A DNA stretch of 53,247 bases from Desulfobulbaceae bacterium (lineage in GTDB: Bacteria; Desulfobacterota; Desulfobulbia; Desulfobulbales; Desulfocapsaceae). The stretch covers positions 1-53,247 of the forward strand of contig QKIH01000109.1 in the NCBI GenBank assembly GCA_003249645.1, in the 5' to 3' direction. Numbering within the stretch: the first letter of the stretch is position 1; each line of letters begins with the position of its first letter. The position numbers and the translations under genes were made by a program. Shown piece after piece: positions 16,179 through 25,226 of this stretch. Under the pieces are notes generated by a model. It searched no databases and was not told the DNA's origin. It was given only the letters and a program-made list of their open reading frames with translations.

Positions 16179-17828
16179 TTAATAGCGATAGCGAACGTAG
16201 AATCTAATTGACTGTGCACTTTCAGCATATGGCATAACTCCCATTAAACCGTCAGGATTTCCAGTCTGGCCGAAAAAGTTATCGCTTCCGCCGTAGTCAT
16301 AATCCATATAGGTATACCGAATCTGTCCGGTGAGGTACTGGCCGACAATAGGGAAGCTATAGTAGGCTTCATATGCATTGCCACGGGTTGCAAGCTTTGA
16401 GCCCGCGAGGGTGTCTTCACCGTAGGTGAAACTCCTCCAGTATTTGGAGCCGTGATTAAATTCAAACCCGAAACGATCCTCACTGAAAAAGCCGGGTATA
16501 TTTACCCCGGTATAAATCGAGTAACCGACTTCATTGTCAGTGCTGCCGAGCATTCCGTTGCCGCCAAATCCCATCATCTCTGCAGCCTCGGTAGAACCGT
16601 TCAAGGTGTTTACAGTATCGTTGTTCGGGTCTGTTCTGTTTGCTGCGCCTGAAATGAAGAAGATGGTGTCATCGAGGAAATCACTGATACCATCGCCGAT
16701 TCCGCTGATCTGCATTGAAAGTGCTACGCCGGTCATATCACCGACATCATGAAAACCGTTTGGTGCCATGGTGTAGGTTCCGGTGGCAGCTGAAGGGTTG
16801 CTCATGGTCATATCCATTCCCATACCCATCAGGTTCCAGGCCATGAAGACGTTTGCCATAACTTTATATTGGCCGTCATCAAAGAGCTGCAGTAAAAGTC
16901 CTGCCAGATCCATGTCAGGATTATCGCTGCCATTGGCGTACGCCGGATTGAAATTATATTGATTGCTCATGGAGTAGGCGCCGAGGGTATTTGAAAAACC
17001 CCTGCCGAGACAAAGCTTGGCGTATAGGCCGGATATATCGGTGACATCTTCAAGATCGAGCTTAAAGCTCAGACCATCAAATTCCATATTGATGTTGTGG
17101 CCGATAGGGGAGGCCGGATAGGCATTATCTTCACGATAATTAACGAGAAATCCGTCAGTTGAAGGACGTCGTCCTAAACTGAATGTGTAAGGAAGACTTT
17201 CACCCATTTCGCCGAAATAGAGGAAATAGGCTTCCCGTAAACGTATTACCGCATCATCCTGCGGTTTCGATGTGGCGTACCAGTCAAAGTCCTGGAACAT
17301 GCTTGTCTGGTCAATACTGGTTTCTCCGAAAACGGTGTATACTCCTAGAGATCCCTTAAAAACAAGATTGTTGATAGGTTGGGCTGACATGCCAAGTATG
17401 AGTTTATTAGTTAGGACCGTGTTGTCGCTGTCATAACCCTGTGCAGGGGCAAACATGTTGTAACCGGTTGCAGGTGACCCCATGTTATAAACACCGGTTG
17501 CCGCAAGGCCGCTGCCCATCGAGTGCGAGACATACTCTGCGGCAGTACGAAAATCGACTGTCCACTTGACATTGTCTCCGGAATCATGGGCCTTGACTTC
17601 AATAATCTGTTCTTTCAGTGCGTTGTAATCATTGCTTTTTTGCTCTGCTTCGAGCTGCATGACCTGGTTTTTAAGCTCTTCAAGCTTCTTCTGTACCGCT
17701 TCAAGTTCTGCAATCTGTGCCTTCATCTGGTCCAGCTGTACCTGGACATCATCAGTTGCCAGCGCTGCTGTTGAAAAACTGCTCACAGCAATCAGGGTGG
17801 CAGCCATTGAACTGAATAGTTTTTTCAT
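16179..17828 (-). CDS. Outer-membrane porin, DUF3373-like, with N-terminal coiled coil
   Basis: A 549-residue outer-membrane protein. Signal peptide 1-24 (cleavage near ALATD); residues ~27-70 form a heptad-rich coiled coil (IAELEAVQKKLEELKNQVMQ) as in periplasmic stalks of porins; the rest is beta-strand rich with alternating aromatics and ends in RFYVRYRY, the terminal-aromatic signature recognised by the BAM machinery. It resembles the DUF3373 family of Desulfobacterota and Campylobacterota. The start at 17828 follows GGAGGAG; the frame is open six codons further up without a ribosome-binding site. Substrate unknown. Confidence 0.8.
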   Translation of the reverse strand: MKKLFSSMAATLIAVSSFSTAALATDDVQVQLDQMKAQIAELEAVQKKLEELKNQVMQLEAEQKSNDYNALKEQIIEVKAHDSGDNVKWTVDFRTAAEYVSHSMGSGLAATGVYNMGSPATGYNMFAPAQGYDSDNTVLTNKLILGMSAQPINNLVFKGSLGVYTVFGETSIDQTSMFQDFDWYATSKPQDDAVIRLREAYFLYFGEMGESLPYTFSLGRRPSTDGFLVNYREDNAYPASPIGHNINMEFDGLSFKLDLEDVTDISGLYAKLCLGRGFSNTLGAYSMSNQYNFNPAYANGSDNPDMDLAGLLLQLFDDGQYKVMANVFMAWNLMGMGMDMTMSNPSAATGTYTMAPNGFHDVGDMTGVALSMQISGIGDGISDFLDDTIFFISGAANRTDPNNDTVNTLNGSTEAAEMMGFGGNGMLGSTDNEVGYSIYTGVNIPGFFSEDRFGFEFNHGSKYWRSFTYGEDTLAGSKLATRGNAYEAYYSFPIVGQYLTGQIRYTYMDYDYGGSDNFFGQTGNPDGLMGVMPYAESAQSIRFYVRYRY

Positions 17829-18102
17829 ACTCTCCTCCCAATACAAATCAGTTACCTGCGTTATGTATTGTCAGTTTCCAGCATTCCGGGCTGCTCCTCT
17901 CCAGACAGTAAGTCGGAAGCCGCAAAAAAAAACTGGCAATACAGCTAAAGCATTAATTTGTTAAATATATCCCTGCTTGGGTTAAGAGGTACTGTCGAAC
18001 TGCTTGGGGATAGAAAGTGCCGCTTAACCCTGCATGCCCGCCTGTATTCCAAGGAACACTGGCAGGATAAGCACTGATCGCTGATCAGTTACGATATACA
18101 AT

Positions 18103-18417
18103 CTAACAAGAAGGTACTGCTCCACTATCTGATGCGTAATTGAAAAGAAAATCGTAAACATGTTCGTAATCTGAATCTTTCAGCGGTTCTGATTTTGGAC
18201 AGATTGTTTTAATCTCGTCCGGCAGTTTTCCTGCCTCAAAAATTGTTTTCCATTCACCCTGGGTGTGTTTCTGGGCGATTTCGCTGCCGTCCATACCACA
18301 GGATTCTTTCAGGTTTTTCTTGATAATTTTTTGACCTTTCAAATCGTTAGCAAAAGCTCCGCCGCTGAAGACAACCGCCATAGCTACAACCATGAGCGCA
18401 ATAAGCAACTTTTTCAT
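18103..18417 (-). CDS. Secreted cytochrome c-like protein lacking the heme motif
   Basis: A 104-residue protein with signal peptide 1-23 (cleavage AFAND). The mature part has the layout of a small class-I cytochrome c (KGQKIIKKNLKESC, then a basic helix, then SDYEHVYDFLFNYA), but CxxCH is replaced by C40-GMDGS, so heme cannot attach covalently in the normal way. Cysteines at 40, 73 and 104 remain. It may be a degenerate cytochrome retained as a binding protein. A short palindrome lies downstream at 18073-18089. It stands alone on the minus strand. Confidence 0.65.
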   Translation of the reverse strand: MKKLLIALMVVAMAVVFSGGAFANDLKGQKIIKKNLKESCGMDGSEIAQKHTQGEWKTIFEAGKLPDEIKTICPKSEPLKDSDYEHVYDFLFNYASDSGAVPSC

Positions 18418-19103
18418 TTCTTTCTTCCTCCGTAATGTTTTTTTTACTCAAGAGATCAGTCTTGCTTCTCCCTATCACAAATCTCCCCTTACATTCTATC
18501 GTAACAATGTTTCGAATGTAAATGTTTGATACAATGTTTTTTTTTGGCCTTTTTTGTCCAGTGTTCAAGATATTAATAATTTAGCTTTTTTCTTTAACAC
18601 TTACAGCTAGTTATATTTCCTGCAGACACAAAAACGGTCTGAAAAAATTTTATACAAATTTATAATTATAAGGGACGAAGCGTTTTCAAGGCTGAAATAA
18701 TAAGTTGATGAGGGTGAAAAAATGATCTGGATAGTTGATGGTTTTCATTTTTTCAAATCAGCCTAAGTATATGCAATCATCCTGAAAGTACCACTTAGTG
18801 TTATAAGTAGGATAGTAGAATTTGTAACATAGGTCAATAATTAATACATGAAATACTAAAATAATTATACATAAATTTACACGATGTGTTGCAATGATTG
18901 ATTGTCGTGCGAAAACCCTCTTCAGGAAGAATGTTCTTAATCAGAAAATAACAAAGTGGAAATATCTCTCTAACGGCTCTGGACTTAATGTAATTACCCT
19001 GAATTTTTCGGCAGACACTCAACACCGGTCATTTGGGCAAGTGTTGCTGCACGGTGTAACAGAGTGTTAAGCATTGACATTGAACCATCCAGTAGGAGAG
19101 AAA
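18418..19103. other. 686-bp AT-rich intergenic region with long inverted repeat
   Basis: The two flanking genes point away from this region. It contains a perfect 11-bp inverted repeat TGAAAAAATGA/TCATTTTTTCA (18715-18725 with 18745-18755, 19-nt spacer) that fits no flanking gene end. A 63-codon minus-strand frame (18834-19025) has no ribosome-binding site or recognisable product. Promoters for both flanking genes must lie here but none is clear enough to mark. Confidence 0.35.
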
Positions 19104-19526
19104 ATGAAAAAGAAGTTCGCTGTACTATCTGTGCTGTTACTTTCGTTATCTGCTCAAACCTTAACGGTACGTGCAGGCGAAGTCTCAGTGAAAAACTGTA
19201 CTGACAGCAGGCTTGCCCTGTACTCGTTTGAGAGAAAAGACAAAGGCTGTGAACATGAGGTTGAAGAACTTGATTTAAAAGCGGGTACGGTGGGAGAGAT
19301 TCTGTGTGAATACGGTCAGAGTTGCCAGGTAGGGCTTGACTTTATAGGAGGGCAGTGGGCGTACTTCAAGTGTGCGGATATTGAACCAAAATTGATACAA
19401 GATGATGAAATACTTGTCATCTGTTCAAGTAAGAAGAAAAGCAATGGTTTTGTGATAGCGGACAGGTTCAAGGTAATTAAGAAAGAAGACGATCAACCGG
19501 ACTGCTTAAATATTTGTGCAAAGTAA
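19104..19526 (+). CDS. Secreted cysteine-rich protein of unknown function
   Basis: A 140-residue protein with signal peptide 1-25 (cleavage near VRAGE) and a ~115-residue mature part containing eight cysteines, consistent with four disulfides in the periplasm or outside. The start at 19104 follows GGAGAG; an upstream in-frame ATG at 19074 lacks a ribosome-binding site and would bury the signal peptide. Not recognised as a known family. It is alone between a large gap and a convergent chemoreceptor gene. Confidence 0.65.
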   Translation: MKKKFAVLSVLLLSLSAQTLTVRAGEVSVKNCTDSRLALYSFERKDKGCEHEVEELDLKAGTVGEILCEYGQSCQVGLDFIGGQWAYFKCADIEPKLIQDDEILVICSSKKKSNGFVIADRFKVIKKEDDQPDCLNICAK

Positions 19527-19582
19527 TATTGTCGAATTACTGTTCCAGATTTAAAAAAACAGTATCTGCTTTTCACTGTTTG

Positions 19583-19618
19583 ATAAGGGCAGGATCTCTG
19601 TCGGTATCCTGCCCTTAT
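19583..19618. terminator. Terminator hairpin between convergent genes
   Basis: A perfect 13-bp inverted repeat ATAAGGGCAGGAT/ATCCTGCCCTTAT (19583-19595 with 19606-19618, 10-nt loop) between the Cys-rich gene and the convergent chemoreceptor gene. Neither side has a strong T-run, but position and stability suggest a shared terminator. Confidence 0.65.
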
Positions 19619-19636
19619 GTTGCTCCTTATATTATC

Positions 19637-21316
19637 TTATGATTTATACTGCACAATAATCTCCATCAGTGAGTTTGAAAGTGTCAGAAGCCCTGCAGCA
19701 TTCTGCTGAACCTCCGAACTGCTAGCTGCCACTGTTGAGGCCGTTTTATCTACTGCTGAGATTTCCTGATTGATCGTTTTTGAAGCTTCTGCCATCAGGG
19801 CCATGTTCTCCGTAACTTCCTGGATTCCGGTGAAAGCCTGGGAAATATTTTTTGAGATTTCAACAGTTGTTGTAGACTGTTCTTCCACCGCGGCAGCAAC
19901 CATTCCGGACATATCGCTGACCTTACCGATAAGCTCGTTTACTTCATTGATCTGCAATACTGTGTCACTGGTCGCATTCTGAACATCATCAATTCGCTGC
20001 TTGATTTCGTGTGTTGCATTGGCTGTCTGCTTGGCTAGCTCTTTAATCTCGTTTGCAACAACAGCAAAACCTTTGCCAGCTTCACCGGCACGGGCTGCTT
20101 CAATTGTCGCGTTTAGAGCAAGAAGATTTGTCTGTTCTGAAATTTCTGTTATTGTTTCAGTAACCTTACTGATATCTTTGGCGGAGATTCCAAGCTCGTT
20201 TACACCCTGAGAGGCCTTGATCGCCTGTTTACTTGCTTTTGATGCCATTTCTGCAGTGCGTTCCGTGTTTGATGAAATTTCGGCAACTGTTGATGTCATT
20301 TCTTCTGTCGCGGAAGCAACCATGCTGATATTTGAGGCGGCCTGTTCGGTCGCTGCAGCAATGGAGTCCATGCTGATGGAAATATTTTCAGATTCTTTTT
20401 TTGCCGCTCCAGTCATTGTGGATGTTTGTTCTGCTCCGGATTGCAATTGCACTGATACTGCAGACAATTGAGTTGACGATGCGGACAGTTGTTCTCCGCT
20501 GCTTTGTATTTTCACAATCATTTTGCGCATTGATTCTGAAATAGCGTTGAGGGATAGAAGGAGCATTCCGGTTTCATTCCTTGATGTAATCTCTACATTT
20601 GTCGAAAAGTCACCGCCTGCCAGAATGGTTGCATAATTTATAGCGCTTTGTAGGCAGGAGTTGATCGCCCAAGAGATGGAAAAGGCTACAACAAGAGCAA
20701 TTACTATTGCTGCTGCTGTCATCGAATAGAGCATGGTTGAAGTTTTTTTGCTTAACTGCCCCATTGAAAGAAAGGCCGTATTTAATTCTTCGTTGTGGAC
20801 ATTGACCAGTTTATCCAATTGATTGGCCAGAGAAACGGCAACAGGATCTGTCTTTCCCATAAGTGGATTGCCGACGGATGGTCCTCCGTCAATATAGGCC
20901 TGAACCATTATTCTCCCTTGCTCGTAGTACGAATCCAGAATGGTTGACAGTTCTTTCAAGGCAGCCTCAGTTGTCTTGTCACCCTCTTTCTGGTTTATTT
21001 CAAGCAGTAGGGAAATGCTTGTTTGTGCTTTGCTGTAATATTCCTGTGCTTTGATTAGTCCGTCATCATAGCCTTCTGCACCTCTTGTGGCTGAAATATC
21101 TGCAAACCATGCCTGAATTTGTTCAACATCCCGTTTTATGTCCATGCAGGCAAATGTTTGCGGAAGGACATTATTTTGAGCGTGTTCAACTTCTTGAACT
21201 GTATCATTATTGAATTTGGTTATAATCACAGCCAAGACCAGAAAAATGAGACAAATCGTGCCAAAACCGGTTAACATCATTGTAGTAATTTTTGCTTTCT
21301 TTAATAAATCAAACAC
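19637..21316 (-). CDS. Methyl-accepting chemotaxis protein
   Basis: A 559-residue transmembrane chemoreceptor. Helix ~10-32, an all-helical periplasmic sensor (~33-190), second helix ~195-215, HAMP, then the long cytoplasmic signalling hairpin with the conserved tip [20 protein letters not shown] and flanking methylation helices. No C-terminal CheR-docking pentapeptide is seen. The start is placed at a GTG (21316) because GGGAGAGG lies 7-8 nt upstream; the frame is open to 21388 but those 24 codons have no ribosome-binding site and add a segment atypical for the family. Ligand unknown; no che genes in the window. Confidence 0.88.
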   Translation of the reverse strand: MFDLLKKAKITTMMLTGFGTICLIFLVLAVIITKFNNDTVQEVEHAQNNVLPQTFACMDIKRDVEQIQAWFADISATRGAEGYDDGLIKAQEYYSKAQTSISLLLEINQKEGDKTTEAALKELSTILDSYYEQGRIMVQAYIDGGPSVGNPLMGKTDPVAVSLANQLDKLVNVHNEELNTAFLSMGQLSKKTSTMLYSMTAAAIVIALVVAFSISWAINSCLQSAINYATILAGGDFSTNVEITSRNETGMLLLSLNAISESMRKMIVKIQSSGEQLSASSTQLSAVSVQLQSGAEQTSTMTGAAKKESENISISMDSIAAATEQAASNISMVASATEEMTSTVAEISSNTERTAEMASKASKQAIKASQGVNELGISAKDISKVTETITEISEQTNLLALNATIEAARAGEAGKGFAVVANEIKELAKQTANATHEIKQRIDDVQNATSDTVLQINEVNELIGKVSDMSGMVAAAVEEQSTTTVEISKNISQAFTGIQEVTENMALMAEASKTINQEISAVDKTASTVAASSSEVQQNAAGLLTLSNSLMEIIVQYKS

Positions 21317-22194
21317 GTAAAACCTCTCCCCTGAATTGTAGAAATGTAAATAAACGAATTTCCATAGCCTTGAACTGTTGAGATGCAACTCAACAAATTT
21401 TCTTTAAAAAAAAGATTACTGAGAGAGAATTAGCGTTTTGTAACAGATTGATTAATTCTGACAGGATTTTTCAATCCAAACAAATAGTTCCCGCATTGAA
21501 AACCTTGTTGTTTCCATCGAAATCAAGATAGTATGAAGTATCTTGTTCAATTAACTGTTTAAGAATAATGAGATAAGTAGGGAGGGTTCTCAAGTATTGT
21601 GTATATGGCTGGCCAAATGAGGCGTTATCATGAATTTTCGAGCCTTGTTTACTGTAAGAGCAGCTGTATAGTCTTGAGACAGGGGTTGTTCTGCTTTAGT
21701 ATGATTATAATTGTGTAATATCATGTGGTTAAGATGGAAATGTCGCTTGCTTTTACGAAAGTAACCTGCTTAGCTGAAATTGAATACAAACCTAATATTT
21801 GCGTAATCTGATTTTGCTAATTTTATGAAGAGAAAAAATTATTATTGCTGTTCAGCGTAAAGGGGTAGCCTGAGTACGCGGCGAAAAAGATGCAAATTCA
21901 AAGGTTGACTGTGTCGAACAGAACATCTCTTCTATCGCTTAATATTTTAAAAATCTCTTTGATAACTCAGCGTTAAATTGATGAATGAAATTAGCTTGTT
22001 GGGGGATTGCACGTCTGTTGGACAGCGAGTGATATTCTATTTGTTGAAAATAGTTATTGTTTTTATTTGGCCTTTAACGTATTTTAAAGCTAAATTTTTT
22101 GGCACATACTTTTCTTATCATTCCGCAATCAATTCTTACACCGATTCGTTACCTAATAAAAGTTTCTGCTTACAGATTAAACTAGGAGCAATAG
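21317..22194. other. 878-bp non-coding stretch upstream of the RRM gene
   Basis: No supported gene. A perfect TGTTGAG-n6-CTCAACA repeat (21376-21395) lies in the chemoreceptor leader. The long AT-rich remainder precedes an RNA-binding-protein gene, and cold-shock genes often carry long 5' untranslated regions, so part may be a leader. An 84-codon plus-strand frame (21978-22232) runs into the RRM gene and is rejected. I see no tRNA or known RNA family. Confidence 0.35.
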
Positions 22195-22461
22195 ATGAAA
22201 CTTTTTTTAGGGAGCCTCCCTTATCTTATTAGTGAAAATGAAATTACAGAGCTGTGCACTCAGTTCGGCGAAGTTATAGAAGTAAAATTGATTATTGATG
22301 CATATACGGGCCATTCAAAAGGGTTTGCCTTTATTGAAACGCCGGATAGATCACAGGGCCATCGAGTGATGGAAAACCTGAACGGTTTTGAATATAAAAA
22401 CCGCAAACTCGTTTGCAATGAGGCAAAGCCGCCTGTTAAACGAGGATTACGTCGCAGGTAA
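22195..22461 (+). CDS. RRM-domain RNA-binding protein
   Basis: An 88-residue protein consisting of one RNA-recognition motif and a basic tail (KRGLRRR). RNP2 is LFLGSL (3-8) and RNP1 is KGFAFIET (42-49), both with the expected aromatic positions. Such small RRM proteins in Proteobacteria and cyanobacteria bind single-stranded RNA and are often cold-induced. GGAG lies 8 nt before the start. It stands upstream of a DEAD-box helicase and a CspA-type gene, suggesting a shared role in RNA remodelling. Confidence 0.9.
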   Translation: MKLFLGSLPYLISENEITELCTQFGEVIEVKLIIDAYTGHSKGFAFIETPDRSQGHRVMENLNGFEYKNRKLVCNEAKPPVKRGLRRR

Positions 22462-22701
22462 TGCGTCTTCGCCAACTATTGAAATTCCATAACTTAATAT
22501 TGAACCGTCAAGGTTTCTTCCTGCTGTCTCAGTTGGAGTGCGATTTGCACTTGTCATGGGGTTGCAGATATATTTCACCCCGTTTATAAAAAACGGTATT
22601 TCTCACATTTTGTGTATGACATTGTCTATTATTTTTTTCTGTAGAAGCTGGGACTACGTTTCAACAGAGATGAAAAGGCGATGGATATACCTAGGAGCTA
22701 A

Positions 22702-23964
22702 ATGAATTTTAACGAATTACAGTTAAACAACCGGATACTTGCTGCAATAGCCAGATGCGGTTTTAACACCCCAACCCCGATTCAGGAAAAAGCTATTCCT
22801 CAGATACTTGCTCGACGAGATATTCTCGGGCTGGCTCAAACCGGAACCGGAAAAACAGCGGCGTTTATTTTGCCGACCATCCACCATCTGATGGAGACAT
22901 CGGGTCGCCATATCAAGGCATTGATTCTTACGCCGACCCGTGAACTTGCTGAGCAGATCAACACATTTACTGAAACCATTACGAAAGATACCAAACTAAG
23001 AAGTTTGGCAATTTACGGTGGTGTCAGCAAATCTGGCCAGATTGCAAAACTGAATCACGGAGCAGACATCGTTGTCGCCTGTCCTGGACGTTTGCTTGAT
23101 ATTATCCGTGACAAAGCGATAGATCTGACAAAGATTGAAATACTCATTTTAGATGAAGCTGATCATATGTTTGATCAAGGTTTTCTTGTTGATATCAGAA
23201 AAATTCTGCAGCAGCTTCCAAAGCATAAACAGTCACTGGTTTTTTCTGCAACGATGCCGAAAGAAATCAGAACACTTGCAGAAGCTCTGCTTCAACAACC
23301 GGCAGTTGTTGAAGTCAATCACAAAAAGCCGATAAAAAGTGTAAGTCATAAGCTGTGTTATGTGCAGCAGCAGGAAAAATTACAGGTTCTGTTGCAGCTG
23401 CTTGAACAGCAGGCAGTCGGCACTTCGCTTGTGTTTACCCGGACAAAGCACATGGCCAAGAAGCTTGCTGAAAAGCTGGTCAAACTTGGTCTTAAAGCGA
23501 CATCAATGCAGGGGAATCTCTCACAAAATAAAAGGCAGGCTGCATTAAACGGTTTTAAAGACGGGACCTTCAATATTCTGGTTGCAACAGATATCGCAGC
23601 CCGCGGTATTGATGTTACAGCTTTGCAGCAGGTTATTAATTATGACATTCCCAACAATGCAGAAACCTATATTCACCGCACTGGCAGAACAGGTAGAGCT
23701 TCAAGTTGCGGAGATGCATATACCCTGGTGACCGGGGATGACCTTCAGCTTGTCAGAGCGATAGAAAAAACACTTAATAAAAAGTTGGATATCTATTCGG
23801 GGAAAATGCCTGAAACTATGAATAGAAAGGAAGAGACAGCTGTAACTTCATATCCGACGACTAAAAAAAATATCTATCGTGAGAAATCGAAAAAGCGGGC
23901 CTGGAATAAAAGGAACGCTTCTTCCCAAGGCAGAAAACAGTCTATTTTCGGTCTCTCAGAATAA
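22702..23964 (+). CDS. DEAD-box ATP-dependent RNA helicase, RhlE-like
   Basis: A 420-residue helicase with the complete motif set: Q motif (GFNTPTPIQ), motif I AQTGTGKT (45-52), PTRELAEQ (78-85), motif II DEAD (151-154), motif III SAT, and motif VI HRTGRTGR in the second RecA domain. The C-terminal ~40 residues are Lys/Arg-rich and disordered, typical of RhlE/SrmB proteins that unwind rRNA or mRNA structure. GGAG precedes the ATG. The position between an RRM gene and cspA fits ribosome assembly or mRNA unwinding at low temperature. Confidence 0.93.
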   Translation: MNFNELQLNNRILAAIARCGFNTPTPIQEKAIPQILARRDILGLAQTGTGKTAAFILPTIHHLMETSGRHIKALILTPTRELAEQINTFTETITKDTKLRSLAIYGGVSKSGQIAKLNHGADIVVACPGRLLDIIRDKAIDLTKIEILILDEADHMFDQGFLVDIRKILQQLPKHKQSLVFSATMPKEIRTLAEALLQQPAVVEVNHKKPIKSVSHKLCYVQQQEKLQVLLQLLEQQAVGTSLVFTRTKHMAKKLAEKLVKLGLKATSMQGNLSQNKRQAALNGFKDGTFNILVATDIAARGIDVTALQQVINYDIPNNAETYIHRTGRTGRASSCGDAYTLVTGDDLQLVRAIEKTLNKKLDIYSGKMPETMNRKEETAVTSYPTTKKNIYREKSKKRAWNKRNASSQGRKQSIFGLSE

Positions 23965-24094
23965 TAAAAAAATTAACAGCCACAGATCGCATGGATACAG
24001 ACAAAGTGTCTGGAATTTGAAGAGGTCTGTCAAGACGGGTTTTATGAAAAGCCCTTAACATTGCGATAATGCGATATATACAGGAGTAAATAGT

Positions 24095-24295
24095 ATGTTG
24101 GAAGGAACAGTAAAATGGTTTAACGACGGTAAAGGATTTGGATTTATTGAGCAGGATGGTGGTGACGATGTCTTTGTTCATCACTCAGCAATTACCGGTA
24201 ATGGGTTTAAATCCCTTGATGAGGGTGAGCGCGTCAGTTTTGAGATTGTTGATGGACCGAAAGGACCCGCCGCGGCAAATGTTGTAAGAAAGTAA
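24095..24295 (+). CDS. Cold-shock protein, CspA family
   Basis: A 66-residue single cold-shock domain with RNP1 KGFGFIEQ (13-20) and RNP2 DVFVHHS (25-31), binding single-stranded RNA/DNA as an RNA chaperone. The length is exactly that of the family. CAGGAG lies upstream of the ATG. It is followed by a hairpin (24307-24341) and a tiny Lys/Glu-rich gene. Whether this copy is cold-induced cannot be told; the 130-nt gap before it could hold its own promoter and leader. Confidence 0.95.
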   Translation: MLEGTVKWFNDGKGFGFIEQDGGDDVFVHHSAITGNGFKSLDEGERVSFEIVDGPKGPAAANVVRK

Positions 24296-24306
24296 AAAGT
24301 CTCTCT

Positions 24307-24341
24307 GAAGCCATTGTCTGTGTGAACGTGAGAATGGCTTC
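24307..24341 (+). terminator. Hairpin after the cold-shock gene
   Basis: GAAGCCATT (24307-24315) and AATGGCTTC (24333-24341) form a perfect 9-bp stem with a 17-nt loop, followed by an AT-rich segment but no clean T-run. Probably a partial terminator or stabilising 3' structure between cspA and the next small gene. Confidence 0.55.
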
Positions 24342-24391
24342 ATTGTATAATTGGTTATTTTATGAGATCACATAATCAAATTTGAGGGGAC

Positions 24392-24511
24392 ATGGCAAAA
24401 AAGACAAATTATTCATTTGAAAAACGGCAGAAAGAGCTCGCTAAACAGAAAAAGAAAGAAGAAAAAAGACAGAAAAAAATAGAGAAACAGGACGTTAAGG
24501 AAGAAGAATAG
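24392..24511 (+). CDS. 39-residue Lys/Glu-rich small protein
   Basis: A tiny gene: ATG at 24392, stop TAG at 24509-24511, with GAGGGG just before the start. The protein (MAKKTNYSFEKRQKE... onward) is nearly all charged: alternating KK/EE helices predicted as one long amphipathic helix. Small proteins with this MxKKxNYxFEKRQKELxK opening occur in many Proteobacteria, so it is probably real rather than chance. It sits just after cspA; binding to ribosomes or RNA would fit its charge but is a guess. Confidence 0.7.
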   Translation: MAKKTNYSFEKRQKELAKQKKKEEKRQKKIEKQDVKEEE

Positions 24512-24539
24512 AGGATCGGAGTTGCATCGTTGATGCAGC

Positions 24540-25199
24540 TTAGAAGTCATTCATCCTTTCCTGGAGATCTTTCCAGAGTTTTAATCTCCCGGAGCCGCCG
24601 ACCTTTTTACCTGTTCCCATTGATTTTGCAACCCAGAGGCTTTCTGCATTGAAACTGTATACTGGTAGGAGGTCTTTTCTTTTGTTGGCTGGAAGAATTT
24701 TCGGATTGATATTGTCTAGAACCAGCGGGATGTCATCGTCATGAGGAAAATATGTCAGCACCATATGGGCTTCACCAAGGGCGATGGCTTTGACGTACAT
24801 GATGTGCAGCTTGCTGTCTGGAACGCCAAGCTCTCTTAAGGTAAAGTATTTGGCTATGGCATAATCTTCACAGTCGCCGCCAAACGTGTTCAGTTTTTCA
24901 AAAGGGGTGGCCCAGTAGTCGTTCTTTTTCCAGTGAACAAGATCAGTATAATAGGGGACCTGATTGAAAAAATCGTTAGTATAGGTGACTTTTTCCATCT
25001 CGGTTCCGCTGGCATGGTCTTTTACAAGTTGTGAAAGGTTTTTCAGCCGCACAACCGCCTGATCCCCGTACTTTTTCTGGACCCGGTTTAATAATTCCTG
25101 TTTGAACTCGAAGATACCGGTTGCGGCTGGGCAGTTATGAGGCATGGTACAAAGAACAAGTACGAGAAACAGCATGCTGACAGCAGCTGTTTTCGTCAT
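24540..25199 (-). CDS. lapG: Periplasmic transglutaminase-like cysteine protease, LapG family
   Basis: A 219-residue secreted bacterial transglutaminase-like cysteine protease. Signal peptide, then the catalytic triad C110 (GGDCEDYAIAKY), H145 (GEAHMVLTY) and D162 (LVLDNIN) in the LapG order. LapG cleaves the N-terminal retention module of large surface adhesins to release cells from biofilm. The start at 25199 is chosen over 25217 because GAAGG lies 7 nt upstream. LapD lies 27 nt upstream in the same operon. No LapA-type adhesin is in the window. Confidence 0.88.
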   Translation of the reverse strand: MTKTAAVSMLFLVLVLCTMPHNCPAATGIFEFKQELLNRVQKKYGDQAVVRLKNLSQLVKDHASGTEMEKVTYTNDFFNQVPYYTDLVHWKKNDYWATPFEKLNTFGGDCEDYAIAKYFTLRELGVPDSKLHIMYVKAIALGEAHMVLTYFPHDDDIPLVLDNINPKILPANKRKDLLPVYSFNAESLWVAKSMGTGKKVGGSGRLKLWKDLQERMNDF

Positions 25200-25226
25200 C
25201 TTCAGCCTTCTTCTCATTCGAAACTA

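Noticed and set aside
21978..22232. 84-codon frame before the RRM gene
   Set aside because: Overlaps the RRM start in another frame, lacks a good ribosome-binding site and resembles no protein; more likely leader sequence.
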